Shown: piece after piece, positions 1-10,800 of the stretch
Position numbering within the stretch: the stretch's first letter is position 1
Layout: each line of letters begins with the position of its first letter
From: Smittium culicis
Taxonomy: Eukaryota > Kickxellomycota > Harpellomycetes > Harpellales > Legeriomycetaceae
Assembly (NCBI GenBank): GCA_001970855.1
Contig: LSSN01002757.1
Location: forward strand, 1 to 27,486
Length of the DNA: 27,486 bases
Direction of reading: 5' to 3'
Notes under the pieces: generated by a model
The model's input: the letters and a program-made list of their open reading frames with translations, nothing else
Databases searched by the model: none
Told to the model about the DNA's origin: nothing
Position numbers and translations under genes: made by a program

Positions 1-630
1 TCCAAATCATCTGGTCCACTATTACATAAATTAAGTTCTATTGATTCAGACCCATATGTTACATTATTTAGAATTTTTTTGTGTCCTATATGTAAAAAAT
101 GAAAATTGAGAATTATTATTAAAATTAAAACTTTTTAAAAATATATTATTACTCAATAAATTGTCAGATTCATGTGATTCATCAGAGAATAAATATTTTT
201 TATGATTCTGTTGAATTTCGTATACTTCGTCATCTGAATAAATAATGTTTGTACATGGTACCATATAGCTATTATTGCTACTAAAGACATTTTCACAATC
301 ATTTTTTGAATGTGATATGCTACTTTTATCAATAAACATCTCGATATTTGATTCTAAATTTGAATTTGGTTTTGGTTTTTCTGATATGTTATAAAAATTA
401 TAATTTTTGATTCCAGTTTTGATATCTTCATAACTAAACTTGATTGTGCTATTTAAATTTATAAATTGCACTTCAAATTTCGGTCGAATATTTTTTGGGC
501 ATGATATAATTTTTCCTATGATATGTGAAGTATCTAATCTGTCTTTAAAAATAATTCTAGCCCTTTTTTCACCCAGAGATATAGCGTTAAATTTAACACA
601 TTTGTTTAAGTACTTTGAAATTTGTTCCAT
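1..630 (-). CDS. Unrecognised protein, N-terminal part, runs off the left edge
   Basis: I do not recognise this gene. It starts with ATG at 630 (MEQISKYLNKCVKF). Exon 1 is 630-153, and a 67-nt intron 152-86 opens with GTAATA and closes with ACATATAG. Exon 2 runs from 85 through the window edge. The intron is inferred: reading straight through meets a stop at about 64, whereas splicing in phase 1 (TTG A|GA CAC) restores an open frame to base 1, continuing HKKILNNVTYGSESIEL. Residues about 12-75 mix basic and hydrophobic residues in short strands (RARIIFKDR, IIGKII, FEVQFINL, IKFSYEDI), like a small beta-barrel of Tudor or chromo type. After that the protein is Asn/Ser/acid rich. One possibility is the N-terminal reader-like segment of a domesticated transposase or a chromatin protein, but no catalytic motif is visible. 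Gene model fairly sure, function unknown. Confidence 0.6.
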
Positions 631-1644
631 TTCTTTATTTTTGATAATTTTTGTTTTGAATTTTTATTTTTTTTTTGATTTCCTAGCATTTAAATTTTTT
701 GGTTTAGTGGGGAGAGGGGATGATTAAATACTTGCCGGAATCAAGCCTTATAAATAAATTAAACACGTATAAGATTTTCAACTAAACCAAAAATTGAAAA
801 TTTATACATACTTAGATATAACTAAAGTATAAACTTACGTCTTTTTAAAATCTATTTCATGACTTTTATGATCATATTTTTACATTAGATCAAATAATAT
901 AATTTTTTCTAACTATTTAACTTATTATACAACTAAAGTTTATTTCCGGAAAATTTAATTGGAAAAGAAAATTTATCATTTTTTATACCTATGTCTTATT
1001 ACATTCGTAATATGTAATAATAAAAATTTTTAGCTTTTCCTGGAATATTTTAGATATAAATAATTTTTTGATCTATATTTTCATAATAAGCTTCCGCGGG
1101 CCAATATTTTTATAACCAGCGGAAATATTCTAATCGTTAAAAAATACTATTAGACATAAGTGATAAAAAAAGTATTCATCATATATAAGAGCTAAAGATA
1201 AGTCATAATATAATGCATTTAGTTAAAAAAATTTTGGACCAGTCTTTTTGCACTTAATTTCCAAACAGGAATTTTTGTGTGAAATAATCTTTACAAATTA
1301 TAAGTTTTTGGCGTAGTAGTTAGTTATGATGAAATTTAATATTTACTGTTTTTATTTGTATGCCAAAACTATTCTATGTACACAAATTATCTTATTTGAA
1401 TTAAATAGCTGATTAAATAGACTTTAATTAATCCACTTCATAGAAAATTGTTAGAGCGAAATCCTAATTTTTTATTTATTGAAGTTGTTCCACATTAATT
1501 TATATATATTGGCTTCATTATATCGTCACAAGTATTACATACTCATTTGATATAGATAAACTATAACATAAGTCATTTCTTCATCAAGATAAGTTATTGT
1601 ATTATCTTCTCTCAATAGAATACTATTTATGGTATACCATTTTT

Positions 1645-1740
1645 GATCTATCAAATTTAGTTAATTAGATTCATAAAAAGTAATATAATTCCGAAGTCTT
1701 TAGAATTATTGGTATAATGAAATATTGCTGCAAATAATAA
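1645..1740 (+). repeat. Dispersed diverged repeat, copy A
   Basis: It shares ordered blocks with copies at 12570-12672 and 13640-13735: TGATCTA near the start, then CTTTA, then TTATTGGT, then GCAAATAA. For example AATTCCGAAGTCTTTAG here matches AATTCCGAGGCTTTAAG at 12614. Copies are old and clearly diverged, and the element type is unknown. Confidence 0.5.
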
Positions 1741-1960
1741 ATATACTTTTAAATCATAAATAGATCAATAAATTGATTTTTTTAAAGGGTGTTGGACGAG
1801 AAAGAATTAAGATCTGACATTAATTTTTTTATTATTTCAGCGATGATCATAAATAGCTATAGGCTGGGATTTTATTATGGCTGACGAATAAAATATATAA
1901 AGATTACAAATTAACATTAATTAGCAAGGAGTCAAATACATATTATATGCATTAGATGAC

Positions 1961-2021
1961 TAATACCAAATGTATATTTTATGCATTTGAAAAGTAAAAA
2001 AATCAGGACTTGGAGGGTTAA
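1961..2021 (-). repeat. Second dispersed repeat, copy 1
   Basis: CAGGACTTGGAGGGTTAA at 2004-2021 matches the reverse complement of 6731-6748 at 17 of 18 bases. The preceding block CCAAATGTATATTTTATGC matches CCAAATGCATATTTAATGC from the other copy, with about 20 extra bases between the blocks here. A third, shorter match lies at 12698-12725. Confidence 0.5.
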
Positions 2022-3200
2022 TATTCGATAAATATTTTAAAAAAAAATAACTTGAGATAAACCCATTAGATTTAGGATTCTTGAATAAAAAAATTATTTT
2101 TAAACTATGTATTAAGCAATCCAAATTATAGCTTGCATGTAATAATATTATATACTAAATAAGGTTTTGAAAAACTTGAATTTAATTTAACTAAATATTA
2201 TAAAAACGAAATTTAATCTTTTAGCAGAATTATTTTCTTATATCAAAAAAATTAATTTTCTCTGAAAAGCTAATAAGTTTAGTTTCAAAAAATAAAATAG
2301 TGCGCATAATATATTTAAATAGCTAATAAAATATTTTTAGTGATAAAAATCCACACTATCGCGTTATCTAGATTATTATTTGCTAAATAATAAAAATTTG
2401 AATAATTCTTAATAATCAAATATCAGATCTTATGTATTACTGTATATAGGAACATGTTATAAACTGAACAATACGTTTTACATAAAAAATAAAATTATTT
2501 GAATCAATATTTTCTAAAAAATGAATATAAGGTAAAATTATTTCGATAAATTCAAATATTTTGTTATTTAAGGGTATATTTTGTCTTAAGATAAGGTCAA
2601 AAAGACGAATTGGAGAAAATTTAGCTCACTATTATCATAACTGGATTGATAATATAAATGGATTAAATGTATAATAAAACCGGCTATGGATTTTATTTTA
2701 ACAATTATATTTATTCAGGTGTAATGTTAAACAGGTTTCATAAAACTTAAATAACTAATTCAGTTGTTCAATTCTCATGATGATATAGCTAGTGTTTTCT
2801 ATTTATAAAATGGGGTGTGTAAATATTGAGAGAAAAAAAAACCAAAACTTAAAAAAATAAACCTGAAAAAATTCTTTAATTTCAAGTCTATATACAAAAT
2901 AATTAATGAAATCATTTAATTAGATTATATCGTACTATGAGAATTCTTTGGATCAAAAAGTTTTAAAAATAGTTTAACTATGGCGATCTATTGACGAAAC
3001 ACAAAATATTAACTATTAAATTAATTGAAACCATAGTTGCTGTGATAATTAAATTTTATAAAGCTTATAACTGATAAAAAATAAAAAATTCGAATTCCCA
3101 GAGCGGAAAATATTTCGATCCATTTATTAGATATTAGTTAAATATTAATAAAAGCGAATTTTATAGTTCAAAATTAAGCATTTTTAATATAAATATCCAA

Positions 3201-3287
3201 TTATAATAGCGATTGGATTTTCCAACCTGAAATCATTTATTTGACGAACTAAACTCAATTTAATCTCATACCCGATCGCTATTATAA
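3201..3287. repeat. Inverted repeat / hairpin, 16-bp arms
   Basis: Left arm TTATAATAGCGATTGG at 3201-3216 pairs with 3272-3287 (CCGATCGCTATTATAA), 15 of 16 bases complementary, across a 55-base spacer. The arms contain GCGAT, uncommon in this AT-rich stretch, so the pairing is not a low-complexity accident. It could be the remnant of a small inverted-repeat element or a protein-binding site. Confidence 0.6.
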
Positions 3288-6053
3288 ACATCAGTAATTT
3301 TAATTATTCCATTTAATAAATTTTTTTGCAATAAATATATTTTAACGAAACTAAAAACTATAAATTATTTGAATAAAATTTATTATTATAAAAAAATGAC
3401 GATAAATAACCATGAATTTATAAATATTATGAAAAAAAAAACGTACTTTAATCTCTATATCCACAAAATTATTATCTTTTTATTGACTCTCTAAATAGAA
3501 TAATTTTCATATCTAAAAAAAAAATCATTGAATTTTGAAAAAAAAAATTATTCCTATACTTTAATGGTTATATGACCATAATCATACAATTTTACAGCTA
3601 GAAAATAAAAGCTTGATGAAATTCACAATAGTTTTAATTTTATAAATGATGAATTTTCCATGTAAATATATAATTCCCCCATATACTTTTTTTATTTTCC
3701 GAGAATCTATTATTATATTTTCAAGTATTTCTTAAAAAAATTAAATTAGTTAATTTCAATAAAAAAGTTTTATATATTATTTTATTTAAATTTTAAGCAC
3801 GGACAAAAATTATTTTAAATAAGCCTAACTAATATTTTTATCATTTCTATCCTAATTAAAGATAGTAATTTATTAGTACGTATTATATCCCACTTATGAA
3901 TGCTGATTTTTTGGCATTTTTATTATACTGTCATCGAGAATTTCGATTTTAGGAACTGAAAAGATCATTTAAACGTCATAAAATCAGTCTAATAATCATT
4001 TAATTGTCGTTTAAAGCCTTGAGCTATTTATATTTAGGATTTTTATTAAAATTTTCAACATTCAGAAATGATAATTTAATTTAATTGTAGGGATGAAATT
4101 TATTTCACATGCTATTTTTTCCAAAAAAAATCGATCTTGAATCTTAAGATTCATAAATACTTTTTATTTGGTACATATCTATAAACGTATATGAATTTAA
4201 AAAAATTTCATATAACCACATATACTATCAAATTTTTAGATTATAAAACTCGATAAAAATGGAATAATCAATGATATCGATAGTATTTCCCTTTTTAAAT
4301 CTGAATATATATATATGGTTCTCATGATTATTGAAGCAAAAATGCTTATCGTCAAATTTTTTTGACCTTTAATATTTTTACACAAGTATTTTTTTTGACT
4401 CAATCAGATATCACAATCGTTTATTCATTATATTAAATTGAGTATTAAATTCAAATGTTAAAATTTTTTATCAATATCCAACCATAAATTCCAATGTGAA
4501 AATTTTTTTTCAACATAAAATTTAAAAAATTATATCTAGCATTTGTCAGTAAGAGCAATAACACATATATAGATTGTATACAGTACGAATATTTATAATC
4601 ATATATATATATTAAAATAAATCATTCACTAAATAAATTCAAATATAAGCATTCATAAAAAATAAAAAAATATAATATATATATACATTGTAGAATAGGT
4701 GTATTTATACTCAGATTTTACCTTTAGAAATCACGGGGAAAACCACATAAAAAAATGAGCAGAATATAAGCGAATTTTAAACTACAAAAGGATTATCTGA
4801 TATTAATAGCCAATTTTATTATATTATTATGAATAGAATAAAAGATTTATTATATGAAAAAAATTAAGTGATTGAGGTTGATTATTAATAAAAATATTTA
4901 TAAATTTATAGCATAGTACAAGTAAATATTATCCAATAAGTCCAATGAAGAAATATTTCGCATTCATTTTTCTACATTCTTTGAATCGCTATTTGACCCA
5001 TTTTAATATACAATAAGTAATTGGATACCATCTTAAATTTATGCGTAAAAAATATTTTTTAAAAGCGGTAGTAGATTTTTTATTCCTATGCACTTTATTA
5101 ATAAATATGTATAACTAAATATGTTTATTTATTAATATAATAATATAGAATAATATATAAGATCATAAAAAAATTCTAATTATTATGATATTGGTCGCAT
5201 TTTATGATTTTGACCAGTTCAGAATAAAAAATTAATATCGAATAGTTTTTTTTTTATATCTATTTAATGTATATTTTTGGGGAAATATATTTCATTTGAT
5301 GGATAGTAGTTTTATTTGTGTTTTGAAATTATGAATATAGATCTATGATTTATTTAAGCCTAAATAAGTGATAGGCGCGTGTATTTATAGTTAGATTGTA
5401 TTAATATCTACTCGCATATAACTCTAATCACCACAAAAGATATTAAGTCCAAAAAATAAGAGGGTTTCAATATAAAGGGATCTTTATTTTAACACTGATG
5501 CAAAAAAACTATAAAATAACTCACTAGTAATCAAAATTTTTTAGCTTATCCAGAAATTTCAATCAATTTTTATCACTTCTTTAATTTTAATAAGAAACTG
5601 CTATTATTTATCAACTATTAAAATATATTATTATAATTTAAAATTTCAAAAAAGTAAAAATAAGATTATATAAGTAAAAAATAGGTAGCGGAATCAAATG
5701 AAAAAACTCATAAAATCTTCCATTGAATTTATTTACGGAATTTATTTTGGGAAATAATGTTTATAATACTAAATTTCATATTTTAGCATTTGAATTACTG
5801 TTTTATATTATTTGCGATCTTAGTTGATAAATTTCGTTTTATCGATAAATGACAAAGTTTCTCTCAGCTTATAATTTAAAAAATTGAATATTAAGTGTGT
5901 GTAAGATAATTATATATTTAAATGGATATATAGGTACAATATAGTGTAATATTCTGCTATTTTTACTTTTATTTTTTTTAAATCTCGGATTTTATTAACA
6001 TAAATAACAGCTAAATTAATCATAAATAATATAGTCTAATAATTTATAAAAAT

Positions 6054-6104
6054 CCCCTGGCGATCTACCGCCTGAGTACCCTATGGGTATTGCTTCAAGT
6101 AGCT
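6054..6104 (-). pseudogene. Decayed LINE fragment, copy 3
   Basis: Read on the minus strand this gives S-Y-L-K-Q-Y-P-stop-G-T-Q. At DNA level it aligns with 7041-7093 through CTTGAA, CAATACCCA, GGGTA and the TAGA..CG..CAG block. It is the same element piece as the two larger relics near 7.04-7.54 kb, but stops and low GC show it is dead. Confidence 0.5.
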
Positions 6105-6730
6105 ATTTTTACTTTAAACATTAATTTAAAGGCTTAAAAAAAAATAGAAAATTTGAGGAATTTGTCTTATTCTACCAATCTCGTTCTAGAGAGATAGAAA
6201 TTAAATATTTAACATGAATTAGTTGGTTCCTATGATCATATAAGTATAATTTTGAAGGATTTTGTTACAATTATCAGGAAATTAAATGATACCAATATTT
6301 AGATACATAATATTGTTCCCTATTATAAAACTGTTTTTAGGGAGCTGCTAATGTCTAAAATCAAGTTTTTACTATAAGTCATTTTAATAAATTGTAATTT
6401 ATATTTTATTAGACGATACTTCAATGATTTAAAAAAAAATATTGTGTATTAAATTTCTATATTTATTCTACTTATTATTTACTTTTTTAATGGTAATTAA
6501 ATTTAATGTCAAAATTACAATTAAAAATAGATTTAACACATCCAAATATTTACTCTAAAATAAAATTTCAACGATAATTTTTTTATTATTTCGAAATTTA
6601 CAGTGATCTAATATAGTCGGAATACTGAAATAATAAAACCAAACGCTATAACTCAATAGCTAAAAAAAATTGGGGGTTATAACAAAGTTGAAAGGTGCTT
6701 TTTATATTTTATTTTCTGGTCTCAATGAGT

Positions 6731-6775
6731 TTAACCCTCCAAGTTCTGGAGCGCATTAAATATGCATTTGGACTA
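6731..6775 (+). repeat. Second dispersed repeat, copy 2
   Basis: TTAACCCTCCAAGTTCTG at 6731-6748 is the inverted counterpart of 2004-2021, and TATGCATTTGG at about 6761-6771 continues the match. A related start, TTAACCCTTTCCAAG, occurs at 12698. Confidence 0.5.
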
Positions 6776-7039
6776 TCAAATTCAATGCCTTGAATTTTAA
6801 TAAATAAAATATAGAAGCGTCCAAAAAAACAATAAAATGTATTCATAAAAATTAAAAATTGTTAAAAAATCAAATTTTCAGCTGGGTTCGTTCTGCCGTT
6901 TTAGCTGCTCCGAGCCATTTATTTTTTTGACAGGAATATTTATTTCAACATATTTTATAATTAATTAAATCTAATTTTAAAATTTATAAAAATGTTAAAA
7001 AAAAGTAGAAAGTTTGTTCAAAAAGTTTTTCACCCGACA

Positions 7040-7110
7040 CTCCTCTGACGCTCTATCAGTTCCATACCCACTGGGTATTGGTTCAAGGGAGCTGTTAAAT
7101 CACTTATACT
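7040..7110 (-). pseudogene. Decayed LINE fragment, copy 2
   Basis: A short minus-strand open stretch reads SISDLTAPLNQYPVGMEL and continues to RQRSVG before a stop. The L-(N/K)-Q-x-x-x-G-x-E-L pattern and the underlying DNA match the relic just upstream on the same strand (7538-7305) and the one at 6104-6054. GC content is visibly higher than in the surrounding desert, in keeping with leftover coding DNA. Confidence 0.5.
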
Positions 7111-7304
7111 TTACATCATAAGTGTTTTTGGCACGCGGATGCCGTTCAGAAATTTGGCTGTTTCTTCTCAAAATTCTGATCAGCTGTGCCAACTAGAAGA
7201 GGCTCAAATATTTTTTAGACTTCACCCCATGGAGTTTCCCAACTAACTCCAACCGGGCTTCATTAGGATTAGAAAACGAAAAAATATTTTTAAATCGGAT
7301 CGAG

Positions 7305-7538
7305 GATGATATGTACCAGCCGATCGTTTTATACCGATGTTTGTGCCACATAGCGCAGTCAGTTATTATGCGATCAGTTGTCTCAGGAGTTCTGAGTTTG
7401 CAGCAGGGACAAAATATTTTTTATTTTTCATTGATGATTTTGGCGTTGGCCAGGCCGCTGGGAAGTTCAGAAGCTTCCCATTCGCATTCTACCTACATCA
7501 TTGAGCTCAGTACCTATTGTGTGTTGTTTCAATGTAAC
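7305..7538 (-). pseudogene. Non-LTR retrotransposon reverse transcriptase C-terminus, decayed
   Basis: On the minus strand, pieces in two frames add up to the end of a LINE reverse transcriptase. VTLKQHTIGTELNDVGRMRM is followed by a stop; after a frame change come LANAKIINEK, another stop, then FCPCCKLRTPETTDRIITDC with AMWHKHRYKTIGWYI after it. The C-P-x-C...P-E-T-x-(D/E)-x-I...C-x-x-W cluster is the zinc-knuckle region that ends jockey/CR1-like reverse transcriptases (family knowledge). No catalytic domain or intact frame survives in the window. The plus-strand open frame over the same bases is a shadow. Confidence 0.6.
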
Positions 7539-7570
7539 TCGGTACTGATGAAAATATTTTTATATTAGTC

Positions 7571-7834
7571 ATGATTTTGTGTATTTTCAAATGTTTAAAA
7601 ATTAAATTTTCGTTAAAATAATAAGCGACAGTGAAGTTTGGTAGTCGTAATATTATATACATACATTTGCAATATTGCGTACCATTGTAACTACAAGATG
7701 ATAAAATATATAAAAATATTATAAGGAGGGGAGAGGGTTAAAAAAACTAATTATTATTGGGACATTTGTATAAAGCTAAAGTAATGCTACAAAGGTTATA
7801 CAGTAATATAATTAAAAAAAAAAAAACAAAAAAA
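7571..7834. other. 3' flank of the NBR1-like gene, no gene seen
   Basis: AT-rich with a purine-rich run (GGAGGGGAGAGGG at about 7726-7738) just beyond the NBR1 stop. It probably holds the NBR1 3' untranslated region and its end-processing signals. No coding capacity. Confidence 0.5.
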
Positions 7835-10800
7835 TTATTCGTTCTTTTCATGAACGCTGTAAACCATTTCAAAGTCAGATTCTGATTTAGTTTCAGCCTC
7901 AGTTTCTGGCTTGTTTTCTTGTTCATCAGCTGCGTTTTTGTTTTCAGTAACACTATGATCAGAAAAGCCAATTTCTACATCATGGAACTTTTCTTCTTTA
8001 TCGATACTTAAAGTTGAAGCTGTCATGTTGTTGTTCATAGCGTTGTGTAATTCGCCTTCAGCTGGTTCAATTCTAATAATTGCTGGTGATTTTGGAGTAA
8101 TTTCTTGAGTCTCTGGTGGGCTACTCAAGCTAGGTAGTGATGTAGTGATAGCTCTATTATTAACAGCAGTATCATTTATACCATCGAGTGAATTTGAAGG
8201 GCTGTAAGCTGGGTAACTCATTCTATTAAGAGATGATCTTCTACTAATCAATTCCAAATCTTCTTTGATAATTTCACTTTTGAAATTAGCCAAAATGTCT
8301 GTATACAAAGGAGATTGGCTAGTATTAGGCTCGCTAGGTGCAACTGAAACGTCAAAATCCTCGTTCTCGTTTGGTGACAATGTAACCATTGACTCAGCTC
8401 TAAAAGATCCTGGGATTCTTTCTGATTCATTTACTTGTTTAAGAGGCTCATCGATCGCTACAACTGGAATTGCAGATTCAACGAATGGGCTTTCGGAATC
8501 TTTTCTAGGCTCTGTGTCAACAAGTTCATTGGTTGCACTGGCTGGTACTGAATGGTTTTGGGAAATCGTGCCATCTTCGGATTCCTTATTCGAAGGGATA
8601 TCGCGAGAAGTGTCATCGTTTAGTTCTTGTTCTGAAGATTTATGATTGCGTTTACTGCTTTTTGATTCTTTATAAGAGTTCTGGGCTTCAGTACCTTTTT
8701 TAATAATGTCTTGGATTATGTCTGCGCTTACTTTAGCTAAACTTTCAAAGACTGGAGTAAGAGTTTCTGTTAACGAGTTAGTGTATTCTGCGAGAGTTTC
8801 TCTTCGAGACTCTCTTCTGGATTTATATCTATTTCCGCATCCGAAGTTAGAATGAGATCTCATTGCGTGAGCATGAAAATTTTTATGCGGGTTATTTAAA
8901 GAAACATTGCCAAGCTGGTATGTAGTTGTTTCAATGTCATTTTGGGAAGTGACTGGAGAGGCTTTTGGATTTTCTAAGCTGTTTGAATCAGGCGATTCAA
9001 CAAGAATATCGCACCAAATAAGATCTCCAAATAGTCCACCATTCTGAGTTGATAGTCTCCATTTACTTACATAACGGCCTGGTGAGGATGGTGAAACCAT
9101 GTCCACAGCCACACTCGTTTTTTCGTAAGTATTTCCGATAACAACAGGGAATTCGGTTTTTCCGTATTCGCCCATTGAAGTTCCTTCTAAGAAAACAATC
9201 TTTGTACCTTCTGGCCATTTGACGTCACCAACATTAGCGATAGACCAAATCTTGACAAATTTTTCATTTGGGCCAACGATTGTGTTATCAGGGATTGTTA
9301 GATCTTCAACAAAGAACGCGCTGAGATTGATTTGAGACTCATAGTATAGTCTCATGTTGTTCTGAATGTTGTCTCCTTGATGATTAGAGTGAGAGCGTGG
9401 ACTGTGAGTATTTCCGTTAACAAAGCTATATCCCCAATTCAAAGCGTTCCTGACTTCAGGAGTTTCCATGACAGTTTTGCTTATATTGCGAATAGTTTGT
9501 TCACTTTCTCTAAATACTCTTTTTTGGATATCCATAATAGAATCTCTGGTGCTTTTAGCCCGAGATAAATTGTGTTGGTGGCGGGAATTCATAGAGCTAC
9601 TGGCATCCGGATTAAAAGTATTGTTGGTGGTGCTTGAGTGTGAGAAAGATCTTTGAGAAAAATTGTTTGGGGCGCTATCCTTTTTATCAAATTCAGACTC
9701 ACTGGCAGATGCTGAGCTACTTTTTTTGTTACTTGATAGTTTTTCTTTATGGGACTTTGAGCTTTTTTTCAAGTTATCTTGAACTTTTTTATGAATTTTT
9801 TCTGCTAATTTTTGGTTTTTTTTGGCGATTAGGTTAATACTATTTTTGATTTCATCAATTCTGGTGGTGCTTTTTATTTTTTCAGTTTTATTTTTTTTTG
9901 ATTTTTTGTGGCTTTTTTCAGAATCAGGCTTATTTTCAGAAACTTTTGAGTCTTCGAATCTGGTAGACGAAGGATTAATAAGGACAAATTCGTTATGGGC
10001 ATGTTCGATTTTGTTTAGCTTAGGGAAGCATTCGATGCACAAGTCAAAGTCTTTACAAATGTCGCATTTAAAGATTTCGCCGTCAATTCTGCTTCCGCAG
10101 TTATCACAACCAATATAAATATCAACTTCGTTAGATTGGGGATTAGGATCAAGCAAGTTTCCATTGCTATGGTATGAAGCTTGCAAAGCATGATCAATTT
10201 CATTGTAGTTTGTGTGGAAAGGTACGGAATTATTTCTACATTTGCTGCAAAAATCAATATCTTCACAAATATTACAATTCCAGCGAACGCCATTGATAGT
10301 AGCCTCGCATAAATTACAAACTACTTCGTAACCAGAGTCATCCCTATTAGCAATGACATCACGGTAGAAGGGAGGGATTGCGTATAGAGGATGGCCGTGA
10401 TTGATAAGAGAGTGGTTAAATTTACAATTTTGGCACAAGTCAAAATCGGGGCAGTCGATGCACTTCCAGCGCAAATCAGAGATTTCTTGTTGGCAAGAGT
10501 CGCAAGAAACTGAAATGATTGTTGAGATATCATTATCGACGTATTTCGATCTGTGTTTATGTCTTGAGCTTTTGTGAGAGTGTCTATGGCGATTTTTTTT
10601 ATTCTCAACACTGTCGTTTGAGTTTTCGGCATCAGACTGAAGGGAAGCTCTGGAACTTCTAGATTTTCTACAAGAATGAGCTTTTTCATGTCTGCGAGAT
10701 TTTTTTCTAGACTCATATACCCATGGGTCTAAAGGAGCATTTGCAGTTTCGTCAATTTTTGCAGAAGAAGAGTACTCGTCTCTTGAGGAGGGGGTGGAGG

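Larger units (their letters stand above)
731..6050. other. AT-rich gene desert
   Basis: No open frame of useful length occurs on either strand. The sequence is dominated by A/T runs, short TA microsatellites (for example near 4308, 4600 and 4680) and poly-A/poly-T tracts. I see no tRNA or rRNA signature. Recognisable structure is limited to a hairpin at 3201-3287, repeat copies near 1645-1740 and 1961-2021, and an AT-only palindrome at 5096-5137 (TATTAATAAATA / TATTTATTAATA). The stretch is either decayed repeat DNA or structural DNA. Confidence 0.7.

Noticed and set aside
5096..5137. Twelve-base perfect palindrome arms
   Set aside because: Arms are A/T only, so such a palindrome is expected by chance in this composition.
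7311..7568. Plus-strand open frame of 85 codons
   Set aside because: The opposite strand carries the reverse-transcriptase zinc-knuckle pattern over the same bases, so this frame is its shadow.
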